Shown in pieces: positions 1 through 6,056 of a DNA stretch of 10,937 nucleotides. The notes under the pieces were generated by a model, which was given only the letters and a program-made list of their open reading frames with translations, did not search any database and had not been told where the DNA came from. Origin of the DNA: an uncultured Clostridia bacterium (GTDB lineage: Bacteria; Bacillota; Clostridia; Christensenellales; Borkfalkiaceae). The position numbers were made by a program, and so were the translations under genes. Position 1 is the first letter of the stretch, and each line of letters opens with the position of its first letter. Where the stretch lies: the NCBI GenBank assembly GCA_944372565.1, contig CALVZR010000036.1:1-10937 (forward strand), written 5' to 3'.

Positions 1-444
1 CATATTTTTCTTTCAAAAAGCAAAGATCTCGAATATTGGGGGCACCACACCACCCTCATCAAGGGCTGCGGCACAAAGGGGTGGTGGAACGCCGTGAAGG
101 TGGGCGCCGGCCCCGCCCCCATAGAAACGAGCGAAGGCTGGCTGCTTTTCTATCACGGCGTAAACGGCAACTGCAACGGGCTGATTTACAGTATGGGCGT
201 CTGCCTGCTGGATCTGGACGATCCGTCCAAGGTCATTTATAATTGCAGCGGCCCCGTTCTGCTGCCCGAAACGGCATACGAAATGACGGGGTTCACCCCG
301 AACGTCATTTTTCCCTGCGCCGCGCTGTGCGACGCGCAAACGGGGCGCATCGCCGTCTATTACGGCGGCGCGGACACCGTTTTGTGCCTCGCGTTCACCA
401 CGGCGGCGGAGATTTTTGATTTTTTAAAGAAACATCATGTGTGA
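1..444 (+). CDS. GH130-family beta-mannoside phosphorylase, C-terminal part (5' truncated)
   Basis: The reading frame is open from base 1, so the start lies outside the window; 147 codons remain before TGA at 442-444. The visible part matches the C-terminal half of the GH130 five-bladed propeller: a 'KVGAGPAPIETSEGWLLFYHGV'-type block (split here as KVGAGPAPIETS and EGWLLFYHGV), then LLDLDDPSKVI, then NVIFPC and VYYGGADTVLCLA. These are typical of the GH130 group that phosphorolyses beta-1,4-mannosides or beta-mannosyl-GlcNAc, giving mannose 1-phosphate and a shortened acceptor in the cytoplasm. The catalytic Asp of the family lies upstream and cannot be checked. The stop overlaps the next start by 8 bases, which implies co-translation with the DUF4838 gene. 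Family assignment is firm; the exact substrate is not readable from this part. Confidence 0.88.
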   Translation, partial: HIFLSKSKDLEYWGHHTTLIKGCGTKGWWNAVKVGAGPAPIETSEGWLLFYHGVNGNCNGLIYSMGVCLLDLDDPSKVIYNCSGPVLLPETAYEMTGFTPNVIFPCAALCDAQTGRIAVYYGGADTVLCLAFTTAAEIFDFLKKHHV

Positions 445-2227
445 ACGGAATTTTTCAATGCAGGAATATCAGATCGTTCTGCCGGGCGGTGCCTCCGGAA
501 TTCTGCGCTTTGCCGCCGCCGAATTCGCCCTGTTTTTCAAGGAAGCCGCGGGCAGGGAACTTCCCGTGGTTTCGGAAAGCGGCTATCGCGGCGGCTGTTT
601 CGTTTCGGTGGGGAATACCGCTCTTTTGAAAAACAGCGGGCTTTCCCGCGAAGATTACAGCCGCGACGAGGTGCGGATTTTTTGCAGAAACAAAAATCTG
701 TTTCTCACGGGCGAGAACGAACAGGCGTGCTGCTATAGCGTTTACGTGTTTTTTGAAAAGGTTTTCGATTTGAAAATTTTCACGGAATCGCTGTGGACGA
801 TGGAAAAAAACGAACGCTTTGCCTTTGAAGATCTTACGATTTGTGAAAAGCCGGATATCCCTTTCCGTATGAGCGCGCGCTACAACCTGGAAGACGGGCC
901 GCTCGAACAGATGATGCGTTTCCGCACGGGCGACAGGATGAAGATCTGGACGACCTACGGCCACACCTTCTGGTACGTGATGCCCGTGGAAAAATATTAT
1001 GAAAAGCATCCGGAATGGTTTTCCACCTATCATAACGAGGGCAGAAAGCCCGCTTCCAACCACGACTGGCAGGCGTGCGTTACGAACGAGGAATTTATAG
1101 ACGAATATGTGGAACAGCTGAAAACGCATATCCGCGCGCATCCCGATTCGGTTTACGTTTCCGTTTCGCAGAACGACGGGGGACAGAAACCCTGTATGTG
1201 CGCGAAATGTATGGAAAGCTATCGCCGCAATCATAAAAACTGGAGCGGCGTTTACGTGGAATTTGCCAACGCGGTGGCGAGAAAAACCACGAAATGGCTG
1301 CGCGAGGAAATGCCCGAACGCGCGGACAAAATGATGTTTTCGCTTTTGTCGTACGGGGTTACGTCCTTCCCGCCCGTGGACGAAAACGGCCAACCCTTCG
1401 CGCGGTGCGACGATAACGTGGCGATCTTCTTCGCGCCCATCATCGGAAACCGCGCCACGCCCTACACGGACGTGACGCATTTCGTCGATTTCGGCGACTG
1501 GGAAATCGGGAACCGCAAAACGGGGCGCTGGCTGCAAGGCTGGCTGAAATGCGCGAAAAACGTGGACATGTGGAGTTACGGCGTGGATTACGGCAATTAT
1601 CTGCAGCCGTATAATCTGTGGGATTCGGTGCAGGAAAATCTTATAGAGTTTAAAAAACGCGGCGGCAGATTATATTTTGAAGAGGCCACGCACAAAGACC
1701 CGATGACCAATTTCGACGAGTTGAAACGCTATGCGGAAAGCCGCCTGATGTGGAACGTATCTCTGGATCTGCACGGGCTGATCGTCGATTTTATGAAAGC
1801 GTATTACGGCGCGGCGGGCTGGAAAAAGGTCTATGAATATTTTGAATTGATGAACCGCCATTTCAAAGACACCTGCAATCCGCTCGATTACGGCAAAATC
1901 GCGGATACGCACGGGGGCGCGGTGGATAAAGAGCATTTTCCGCGGGCGTTTCTGGAAACGTGCCACAAGCTGTTCGACGAGGCGGTTTTGCTGAACGAAA
2001 CGTTGAAATCCCACGAAAAATACGGGTTTTATAAAGAAAACATCAAAACGGAGCAGATCGTTATCGGCTATCTTTTGCTGAAACTGTTTTCCGAAGAACT
2101 CGGCGAAAGCGAGAAGAAAAAATATTTCGAAGAATTTGCCTTCTACGGCGCAAAAAAAGGGCTGAAAGGCCTGGGCGCGGCGGGGAGTTTCACCTCGGAA
2201 CTCGAAAAGCTGAAAGCCGCGCTTTGA
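437..2227 (+). CDS. DUF4838 domain protein, putative cytoplasmic glycoside hydrolase (GH163-like)
   Basis: 596 residues without signal peptide or membrane segment, so probably cytoplasmic. The N-terminal part (about 10-135) looks like the alpha/beta domain that precedes many TIM-barrel glycosidases (VSVGNTALL, LFLTGENEQACCYSVYVFFEK). The central part has the DUF4838 pattern: HTFWYVMPVEKYYEKHPEWF (176-195), VSVSQNDGG (241-249) followed by CMCAKC (253-258), then FFAPIIGNRATPY, VDMWSYGVDYGNY and YFEEATH (413-419). The tail carries the helical RLMWNVSLDLHGLIVDFM and YYGAAG segment. DUF4838 includes, as far as I recall, the CAZy family GH163 of endo-beta-N-acetylglucosaminidases acting on N-glycans; that this protein has such activity is inference. 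I take the ATG at 437, which overlaps the GH130 stop; ATG 458 (MQEYQ) is a possible alternative, and neither has a strong RBS. A strong terminator follows. Confidence 0.8.
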   Translation: MCERNFSMQEYQIVLPGGASGILRFAAAEFALFFKEAAGRELPVVSESGYRGGCFVSVGNTALLKNSGLSREDYSRDEVRIFCRNKNLFLTGENEQACCYSVYVFFEKVFDLKIFTESLWTMEKNERFAFEDLTICEKPDIPFRMSARYNLEDGPLEQMMRFRTGDRMKIWTTYGHTFWYVMPVEKYYEKHPEWFSTYHNEGRKPASNHDWQACVTNEEFIDEYVEQLKTHIRAHPDSVYVSVSQNDGGQKPCMCAKCMESYRRNHKNWSGVYVEFANAVARKTTKWLREEMPERADKMMFSLLSYGVTSFPPVDENGQPFARCDDNVAIFFAPIIGNRATPYTDVTHFVDFGDWEIGNRKTGRWLQGWLKCAKNVDMWSYGVDYGNYLQPYNLWDSVQENLIEFKKRGGRLYFEEATHKDPMTNFDELKRYAESRLMWNVSLDLHGLIVDFMKAYYGAAGWKKVYEYFELMNRHFKDTCNPLDYGKIADTHGGAVDKEHFPRAFLETCHKLFDEAVLLNETLKSHEKYGFYKENIKTEQIVIGYLLLKLFSEELGESEKKKYFEEFAFYGAKKGLKGLGAAGSFTSELEKLKAAL

Positions 2228-2242
2228 AGAAAGAACGCATTC

Positions 2243-2279
2243 GCCCCGCCCGCGGCAGTCTGCCGCGGGCGGGGCTTTT
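2243..2279 (+). terminator. Rho-independent terminator after the GH130-DUF4838 pair
   Basis: A perfect 15-bp stem, GCCCCGCCCGCGGCA (2243-2257) with its complement at 2261-2275, closes on a three-base loop and is followed by TTTT (2276-2279). It begins 15 bases after the DUF4838 stop codon. The stem is almost wholly G-C and would be very stable; the T run is short. Confidence 0.85.
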
Positions 2280-2350
2280 ATCGAAAGCTGTGCCGTGCGG
2301 AACCGCCTCCGCCCGTTTTTAAAAAACTTCTGCAAAAAGACTTCATATCG

Positions 2351-2379
2351 TTGCATTTTGATTTTTTTTGTGATATTTT
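2351..2379 (+). promoter_or_regulatory. Possible weak sigma-A type promoter for the isomerase-like gene
   Basis: TTGCAT at 2351-2356 and TATTTT at 2374-2379 are 17 bases apart in a T-rich stretch after the upstream terminator. The boxes match the consensus only partly (3/6 and 4/6). Since the upstream pair is terminated, a promoter is expected between 2280 and 2390, and this is the best spaced candidate I see. Confidence 0.3.
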
Positions 2380-2391
2380 ATTAAAAAAAAC

Positions 2392-2397
2392 GGAGGG
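2392..2397 (+). promoter_or_regulatory. Ribosome binding site fixing the start at 2402
   Basis: GGAGGG lies four bases before ATG 2402. A longer in-frame reading begins at TTG 2351, but that start has no RBS, would add residues unlike the family, and overlaps the candidate promoter. Confidence 0.8.
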
Positions 2398-2401
2398 AAA
2401 A

Positions 2402-3205
2402 ATGTTCAGGCTGAGATCGGGATTTTCGCTGAAATTTACCGACGAAAATTATTTGAAACATCTGGAAGAAGCCGTGGAAGAAAAGTTCGACGCGGTGGAT
2501 TTCGATATCGCCGGCAAATGGTATGCGGAGGAAGAGGAAAAGGAATATTACAAACATCTTGAAGACGGGCTGAAAGCGCTGAAAAACACGCCCCTTACGC
2601 TGAACGGCGTGCATATCTCTTTCGGCAATCGCTGGGATATATCTATAACGGAGGAGCGCGCGCGGAAAAACATTGTGGAAAATATCGCGCGGGTAATGGA
2701 GCGGATCGATCCCGCCGCGCCGTTCTGCTATATTCTGCACGGGAGTTTCGAACCCATTGCGGAGGATGAACGCGAGGCGAAACTGGGCGCATGCATCCGT
2801 TCTTTGCGGGAACTGAAAGGATATACTTCCGCGAAGATCTGCGCGGAAGTTCTGCCGCGCACCTGTTTGCTGAATACGTCCGAAGAGGCGAATTTCGCGG
2901 CGGACGAAGCCGGCGTGCAAATTTGCCTGGACGTGAATCATCTGCTCAAAGAAACGCCGCAGGAAGCCGTTTTGAAAATCGGGAAGCGTATTGCCGCACT
3001 GCACATTTCCGATTACGATTTTACGGACGAAAAACACTGGATGCCGGGGGAGGGAAAGATCGACTGGACGGCGGTTCTTTCCGCGCTGGAAACCATCGGA
3101 TACGGCGGCGTTTTCAATTACGAAGTGGCCCGCCCGCCCGAAGAGATCAAGAAAAATTACGAAGAACTGTTCAGAAAATACAACGAAAAAAAGAACCCGA
3201 AATAA
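2402..3205 (+). CDS. Sugar phosphate isomerase/epimerase family protein (xylose isomerase-like TIM barrel)
   Basis: 267 residues, the usual size for this family (AP endonuclease 2 / xylose isomerase-like TIM barrel), cytoplasmic. Barrel strands and the usual metal-site residues can be followed in order: NGVHISFG (H71), CYILHGSF (H113), KICAEVLPR (E149), ICLDVNHLL (D177, H180), AALHISDYD (H201), KHWMPGEGKIDW (H212) and FNYEVA (E241). The Glu-Asp-His-Glu set fits a divalent metal site as in sugar epimerases, and the H-x-x-P-G-x-G-x-I-D-W motif is typical. The substrate cannot be read; members act on ketoses, inositols or sugar phosphates. The gene stands alone between two terminators but lies between glycosidases and a sugar importer, so a role in processing the imported sugar is a fair inference. 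An acidic stretch (EEEEKE, 43-48) is of no known meaning. Confidence 0.85.
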   Translation: MFRLRSGFSLKFTDENYLKHLEEAVEEKFDAVDFDIAGKWYAEEEEKEYYKHLEDGLKALKNTPLTLNGVHISFGNRWDISITEERARKNIVENIARVMERIDPAAPFCYILHGSFEPIAEDEREAKLGACIRSLRELKGYTSAKICAEVLPRTCLLNTSEEANFAADEAGVQICLDVNHLLKETPQEAVLKIGKRIAALHISDYDFTDEKHWMPGEGKIDWTAVLSALETIGYGGVFNYEVARPPEEIKKNYEELFRKYNEKKNPK

Positions 3206-3222
3206 ATCGGGTTCTTTTTTTA
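3187..3222. terminator. Bidirectional terminator between the isomerase-like gene and the AraC gene
   Basis: The arms AAGAACCCGA (3191-3200) and TCGGGTTCTT (3207-3216) pair around a six-base loop. They are flanked by A's on the left and T's on the right, which extends the stem to 14 bp and gives a T run on both strands. The stop codon TAA of the isomerase-like gene (3203-3205) sits in the loop. The convergent AraC gene ends 53 bases away, so one hairpin can serve both genes. Confidence 0.88.
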
Positions 3223-3257
3223 TCCGTTCGGTGAATTATACTATTGAACGCCGCGCT

Positions 3258-4145
3258 TTAAATGCGGAAATCCCGTTTGTTTTTCTGCTGTATTTTGCGA
3301 TATTGACCCGGCGTGATGCCGAAGAGTTTTTTGAATTCCTTGGAAAAATAAGAATAATCGTTGTATCCCACGGCAAACGCCACGTTTTTAATGCTCGATT
3401 CGTTTTTATCGAGCAAAAGCCGCGCCTCCCGCATGCGCACTTCGATCAGATATTGATTGATGGTTACCGAAGAAAAGTTGCGGAAGATCCTGCAAAGATA
3501 GGAATGGCTGATTAAAAGTTTTTTGCCGATATCGTCGATCTTGAAAGCGCTGTCCGTATAATTGCTCTCGATCATGTCCAGAGCCTTTTGGAAATAGTAT
3601 TCTTTTGAAAACGCCAGAGGGGTTTCGCCGCGGTTTTTGATTCTTTCCTCCGTGATGCAGGCGAAAATTTCCAGGGCGGTCGAAATGGCGCGCATCTGCA
3701 TGGCGTCGTTTTCCGCGGGGCAGAAGTCGTACAGGCGGGCGACGGCGTCCCGTATCTTTTCCGCGCAGTCGGCGCAGGAATAAACGGGGGAGGCGATGGA
3801 AAAGAGCGCCTGCGTAAAGACCTGCTGAAACCCTTTTCCGTTCATGCCCACCCAGAAAAACGTCCACGGATCGTCCGGGTCGGGCGTGGTGGTTACCGTT
3901 ACGTTGGGCGGCGTGAAAAAGGCGTCGTTTTCCTGCAGATGATAGACTTTTCCCGCCAGATTGAACGTGCCCTTTCCCTTCATCACGAAATGCAGGGTGT
4001 AGTGCGACTGGATCCGCGCCCCGTCCGCCCGCCGTTTCGTGAAATCGTGTATGCCGAATTCGTTGGAAGCGAGTTCGAGGACTTTATTGTTGTAGTATTG
4101 TACGATTTCTCCTTTTTCCTTAAATCCCGGTTCGATTTTCAGCAT
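3258..4145 (-). CDS. AraC-family transcriptional regulator
   Basis: 295 residues, the normal length for a sugar-responsive AraC regulator. The N-terminal part (about 30-110) is the cupin-like ligand domain: HYTLHFVMKGKGTF, a DAFFTPPNV strand and the DPWTFFWVGMNG signature common in this subgroup. The C-terminal part (about 185-285) holds both helix-turn-helix units: KIDDIGKKLLISHSYLCRIF and then NVAFAVGYNDYSYFSKEFKK ending in FGITPGQYR. The start is ATG at 4145-4143; on this strand AAGGA precedes it with about nine bases between, and a near-consensus promoter lies upstream. It is divergent from the binding-protein gene, so it most likely activates or represses that operon on binding a sugar. 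An N-terminal cluster of charged residues (FTKRRADGAR) is unremarkable. The family call is firm; the inducer is unknown. Confidence 0.93.
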   Translation of the reverse strand: MLKIEPGFKEKGEIVQYYNNKVLELASNEFGIHDFTKRRADGARIQSHYTLHFVMKGKGTFNLAGKVYHLQENDAFFTPPNVTVTTTPDPDDPWTFFWVGMNGKGFQQVFTQALFSIASPVYSCADCAEKIRDAVARLYDFCPAENDAMQMRAISTALEIFACITEERIKNRGETPLAFSKEYYFQKALDMIESNYTDSAFKIDDIGKKLLISHSYLCRIFRNFSSVTINQYLIEVRMREARLLLDKNESSIKNVAFAVGYNDYSYFSKEFKKLFGITPGQYRKIQQKNKRDFRI

Positions 4146-4185
4146 CTAAAAAAATCCTTGTTTTCTGTTTTTCCTTTTTTCTTCT

Positions 4186-4213
4186 ATTATATCAAAAAGA
4201 GTACCAAAGTCAA
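4186..4213 (-). promoter_or_regulatory. Promoter of the AraC-family gene
   Basis: Read on the minus strand, TTGACT (4213-4208) and TATAAT (4191-4186) are separated by 16 bases. The -10 box is perfect and the -35 box matches at five of six positions. The -10 lies about 40 bases before the start codon. Confidence 0.8.
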
Positions 4214-4256
4214 TAAAAATCGGCAATTTCAGGCGTAATTCTATGATTTTTTTGTC

Positions 4257-4266
4257 GGGGGGGGGG
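4257..4266. repeat. Homopolymer of ten G in the divergent control region
   Basis: Ten consecutive G follow a run of seven T (4247-4253). The tract lies between the two divergent promoters, about 44 bases from each -35 box. Such tracts are prone to slipped-strand length change and to sequencing error. Confidence 0.9.
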
Positions 4267-4282
4267 TGAATATAGTTCAAAA
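4267..4282. promoter_or_regulatory. Candidate operator, distal copy
   Basis: TGAA-TATAG-TTCA (4267-4279), continuing as AAAA to 4282, is a small inverted repeat that starts directly after the G run. A near copy with a six-base centre lies 45 bases downstream over the importer -35 box. Binding by the neighbouring AraC protein is an inference. Confidence 0.4.
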
Positions 4283-4310
4283 AAATACAATTAATGGATA
4301 AGAATCTATC

Positions 4311-4328
4311 TTGAATTGCTGTTCAAAA
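4311..4328. promoter_or_regulatory. Candidate operator, proximal copy over the -35 box
   Basis: TTGAA-TTGCTG-TTCAA (4311-4326) is an inverted repeat sharing TGAA and GTTCAAAA with the distal copy at 4267. Its left arm is the -35 box of the importer promoter, so a bound protein would touch or block RNA polymerase directly. Confidence 0.4.
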
Positions 4329-4339
4329 TGATATATTAT
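4311..4339 (+). promoter_or_regulatory. Promoter of the importer operon
   Basis: TTGAAT (4311-4316) and TATTAT (4334-4339) are 17 bases apart. The -10 matches at five of six positions. Transcription should begin near 4346, which places ATG 4338 outside the mRNA and supports the TTG start at 4371. Confidence 0.7.
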
Positions 4340-4353
4340 GTTAGCGGAATACC

Positions 4354-4360
4354 AAGGAGG
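4354..4360 (+). promoter_or_regulatory. Strong RBS fixing a TTG start
   Basis: AAGGAGG, extended by T to eight bases complementary to the 16S rRNA 3' end, lies ten bases before TTG 4371. Residues encoded from 4371 form a standard signal peptide, while an upstream reading from ATG 4338 would run through the RBS itself. Confidence 0.85.
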
Positions 4361-4370
4361 TAATCGAACT

Positions 4371-6053
4371 TTGAAAAAATTTTTCGCGTTGCTTTTAACA
4401 TGCATTATGGCGCTCGGCGCCACTGCCTGCGGCAGATTGGTGGAAGACGACGATAAACGTCCTTCCATTTATATTTCGCTGTTCAACGGCGGTTACGGAA
4501 GAGAATGGCTCGATACGATCGTAAACGATTACAATGCGGAGAAACAGGAAGACAAGTATAAGATCACGATCCGTGCGTCCAAGGACGAATTCAACACCAT
4601 CCTGAGCAATCTGCAGTCCGGCACGGCGATTTACGATATGTTCCTGACCAACAGCTATGTATATAAAATGATCGATGCGAATCTCCTGGAAGATATTTCC
4701 GACGTGTGGGATTCCACGCCTGCGGGCAGCGATGAAACCATCCGCGGCATGATGACCGGCGCGGAGGATTACGCGATCGCTTACAGCGACGGAAAAGGCG
4801 GCTTATATGCGCTGCCCATTCAGGAAAGCGTGCGCGGTTTCGTTTACGACCACGAACTTTTCCTGCAATACGGTCTGCTTTATAACGACGCGGGGCAGTT
4901 CATCTCCTCGCCCACGGAAAAACTTTCCGACGGAAAGGACGGCAAGAGCGGCACGTACGACGACGGTCAGCCCGAAACGGAAGCGCAGTGGGAGGCGATG
5001 GCGCGCAAGGCGTATCAGACCCTCGGCTATGCTTTCATATACAGCGGAAAATTCAGTAACTATCTGAACGATATTTACGAAATGATCGCCGCACAGTACG
5101 ACGGCGTGGACGCATATATGCTCAATTACACCTACGACGGGCAGTATGATTTCGATAACGACGGCGTTTTGGGAGAAGACGAAAATCATGATAACGACGA
5201 CGTTACGGAAGAAGACGAAACGATCACGATCGAAAACGGCTACCGCGTGGCGGAAATGCGCGGCAAGCTGAAAGCCCTCGAATTTATGGATAAATACCTC
5301 GCCTGCAAGGATGCCGATCTCGGCATAACCAACCCGTACACCGATCCGAGAGCGGGTAATCTCAGTTATTCGCATACCGACGCGCAGACCGATTTCATCT
5401 CGAAGACGGCAAAGAACGAAAAGACAAAGATCGGCATGCTCGTGGAAGGCGACTGGTGGGAAAACGAATCGAAGATGGTTTTCGACGATCTGAAAAACGA
5501 ACTCGGTTACGACGACTATGCTTTCAGAACGCACGAATACCGCTTTATGACGCTTCCGTATTTCGACGGGCAGAAAGAAGAGGGTTCGGTTTATACGATC
5601 GCGGACAATATGTATATCGGGCTGAAAAAGCAGACGGATCCTGAAAAAGAGGCGATTTGCAAAGACTTTATGACCTATATGTTCCAGCCGAAATACATTC
5701 AGAACTTCACGGTTGCCACGGGCGGCGTGATGCCGTACGACGTGGAGCTCACCGAGGAGCAGGAAGCGCAGCTGAGTCCGTTCTCGAAAAACTTCCTCGA
5801 ACTCTATCACGACCCCGCGAACAAGTTCATCAACCCGCAGCTGTATCAGAATAAATATACGGCTATCCGCGCGGGGCTGCCTCTGCCCACCGAAACGGAG
5901 ATCGGAGCAAACAGCTATTATATCGTGATGAACGGTCTGTATTATTACAGCGCGCAGGAATATTACGACGGCTTACTCACGCGCAGGACGAAGGATAACG
6001 CATGGCAGACCTATGTAGATCTTTACAACAACTATATTGCGGCAAGAGGATAA
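4371..6053 (+). CDS. ABC sugar importer, extracellular solute-binding lipoprotein with an EF-hand-like loop
   Basis: 560 residues from the TTG start. Residues 1-20 are a lipoprotein signal peptide: MKKFFALLLT, a hydrophobic core, and a lipobox-like GATAC with the lipid-bearing Cys at 20 (Ala rather than Leu at -3). The mature protein then has the solute-binding fold of the sugar class (YISLFNGGYGREWLDTIVNDYN; LQSGTAIYDMFLTNSYVY; YALPIQESVRGFVYDHELF; late GVMPYDVEL). It is longer than the usual 420-450 residues. The extra length includes an acidic segment (about 254-285) with a perfect 12-residue EF-hand loop, D260-F-D-N-D-G-V-L-G-E-D-E271, and a Gly/Asp-rich SDGKDGKSGTYDDG (186-199). It captures the sugar outside the membrane and hands it to the two permeases encoded three bases downstream. 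Ligand unknown. Confidence 0.9.
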   Translation: MKKFFALLLTCIMALGATACGRLVEDDDKRPSIYISLFNGGYGREWLDTIVNDYNAEKQEDKYKITIRASKDEFNTILSNLQSGTAIYDMFLTNSYVYKMIDANLLEDISDVWDSTPAGSDETIRGMMTGAEDYAIAYSDGKGGLYALPIQESVRGFVYDHELFLQYGLLYNDAGQFISSPTEKLSDGKDGKSGTYDDGQPETEAQWEAMARKAYQTLGYAFIYSGKFSNYLNDIYEMIAAQYDGVDAYMLNYTYDGQYDFDNDGVLGEDENHDNDDVTEEDETITIENGYRVAEMRGKLKALEFMDKYLACKDADLGITNPYTDPRAGNLSYSHTDAQTDFISKTAKNEKTKIGMLVEGDWWENESKMVFDDLKNELGYDDYAFRTHEYRFMTLPYFDGQKEEGSVYTIADNMYIGLKKQTDPEKEAICKDFMTYMFQPKYIQNFTVATGGVMPYDVELTEEQEAQLSPFSKNFLELYHDPANKFINPQLYQNKYTAIRAGLPLPTETEIGANSYYIVMNGLYYYSAQEYYDGLLTRRTKDNAWQTYVDLYNNYIAARG

Positions 6054-6056
6054 AGT

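Noticed and set aside
455..1537. Long minus-strand open frame of 360 codons
   Set aside because: It lies wholly antisense to the well supported DUF4838 gene, has no RBS, and its translation (rich in His, Arg, Phe, Val) has the look of a complementary-frame shadow.
1670..2356. Minus-strand open frame of 228 codons running across the terminator
   Set aside because: It is mostly antisense to the DUF4838 gene and crosses a strong hairpin; no RBS or recognisable motif.
2351..2401. TTG start extending the isomerase-like protein by 17 residues
   Set aside because: GGAGGG four bases before ATG 2402 and the family's usual N-terminus support the shorter form; the extension contains the RBS itself.
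4214..4236. Possible CcpA cre site near the AraC promoter
   Set aside because: On the minus strand TGAAAT is followed by TG where the consensus needs CG, so the core does not match.
3939..4238. Plus-strand 99-codon open frame over the AraC gene start
   Set aside because: It is antisense to the AraC gene and its promoter; the translation is an F-rich shadow.
4803..5810. Minus-strand open frame of 335 codons
   Set aside because: It is antisense to the binding-protein gene, with low-complexity V/F/R/H-rich translation and no family resemblance.
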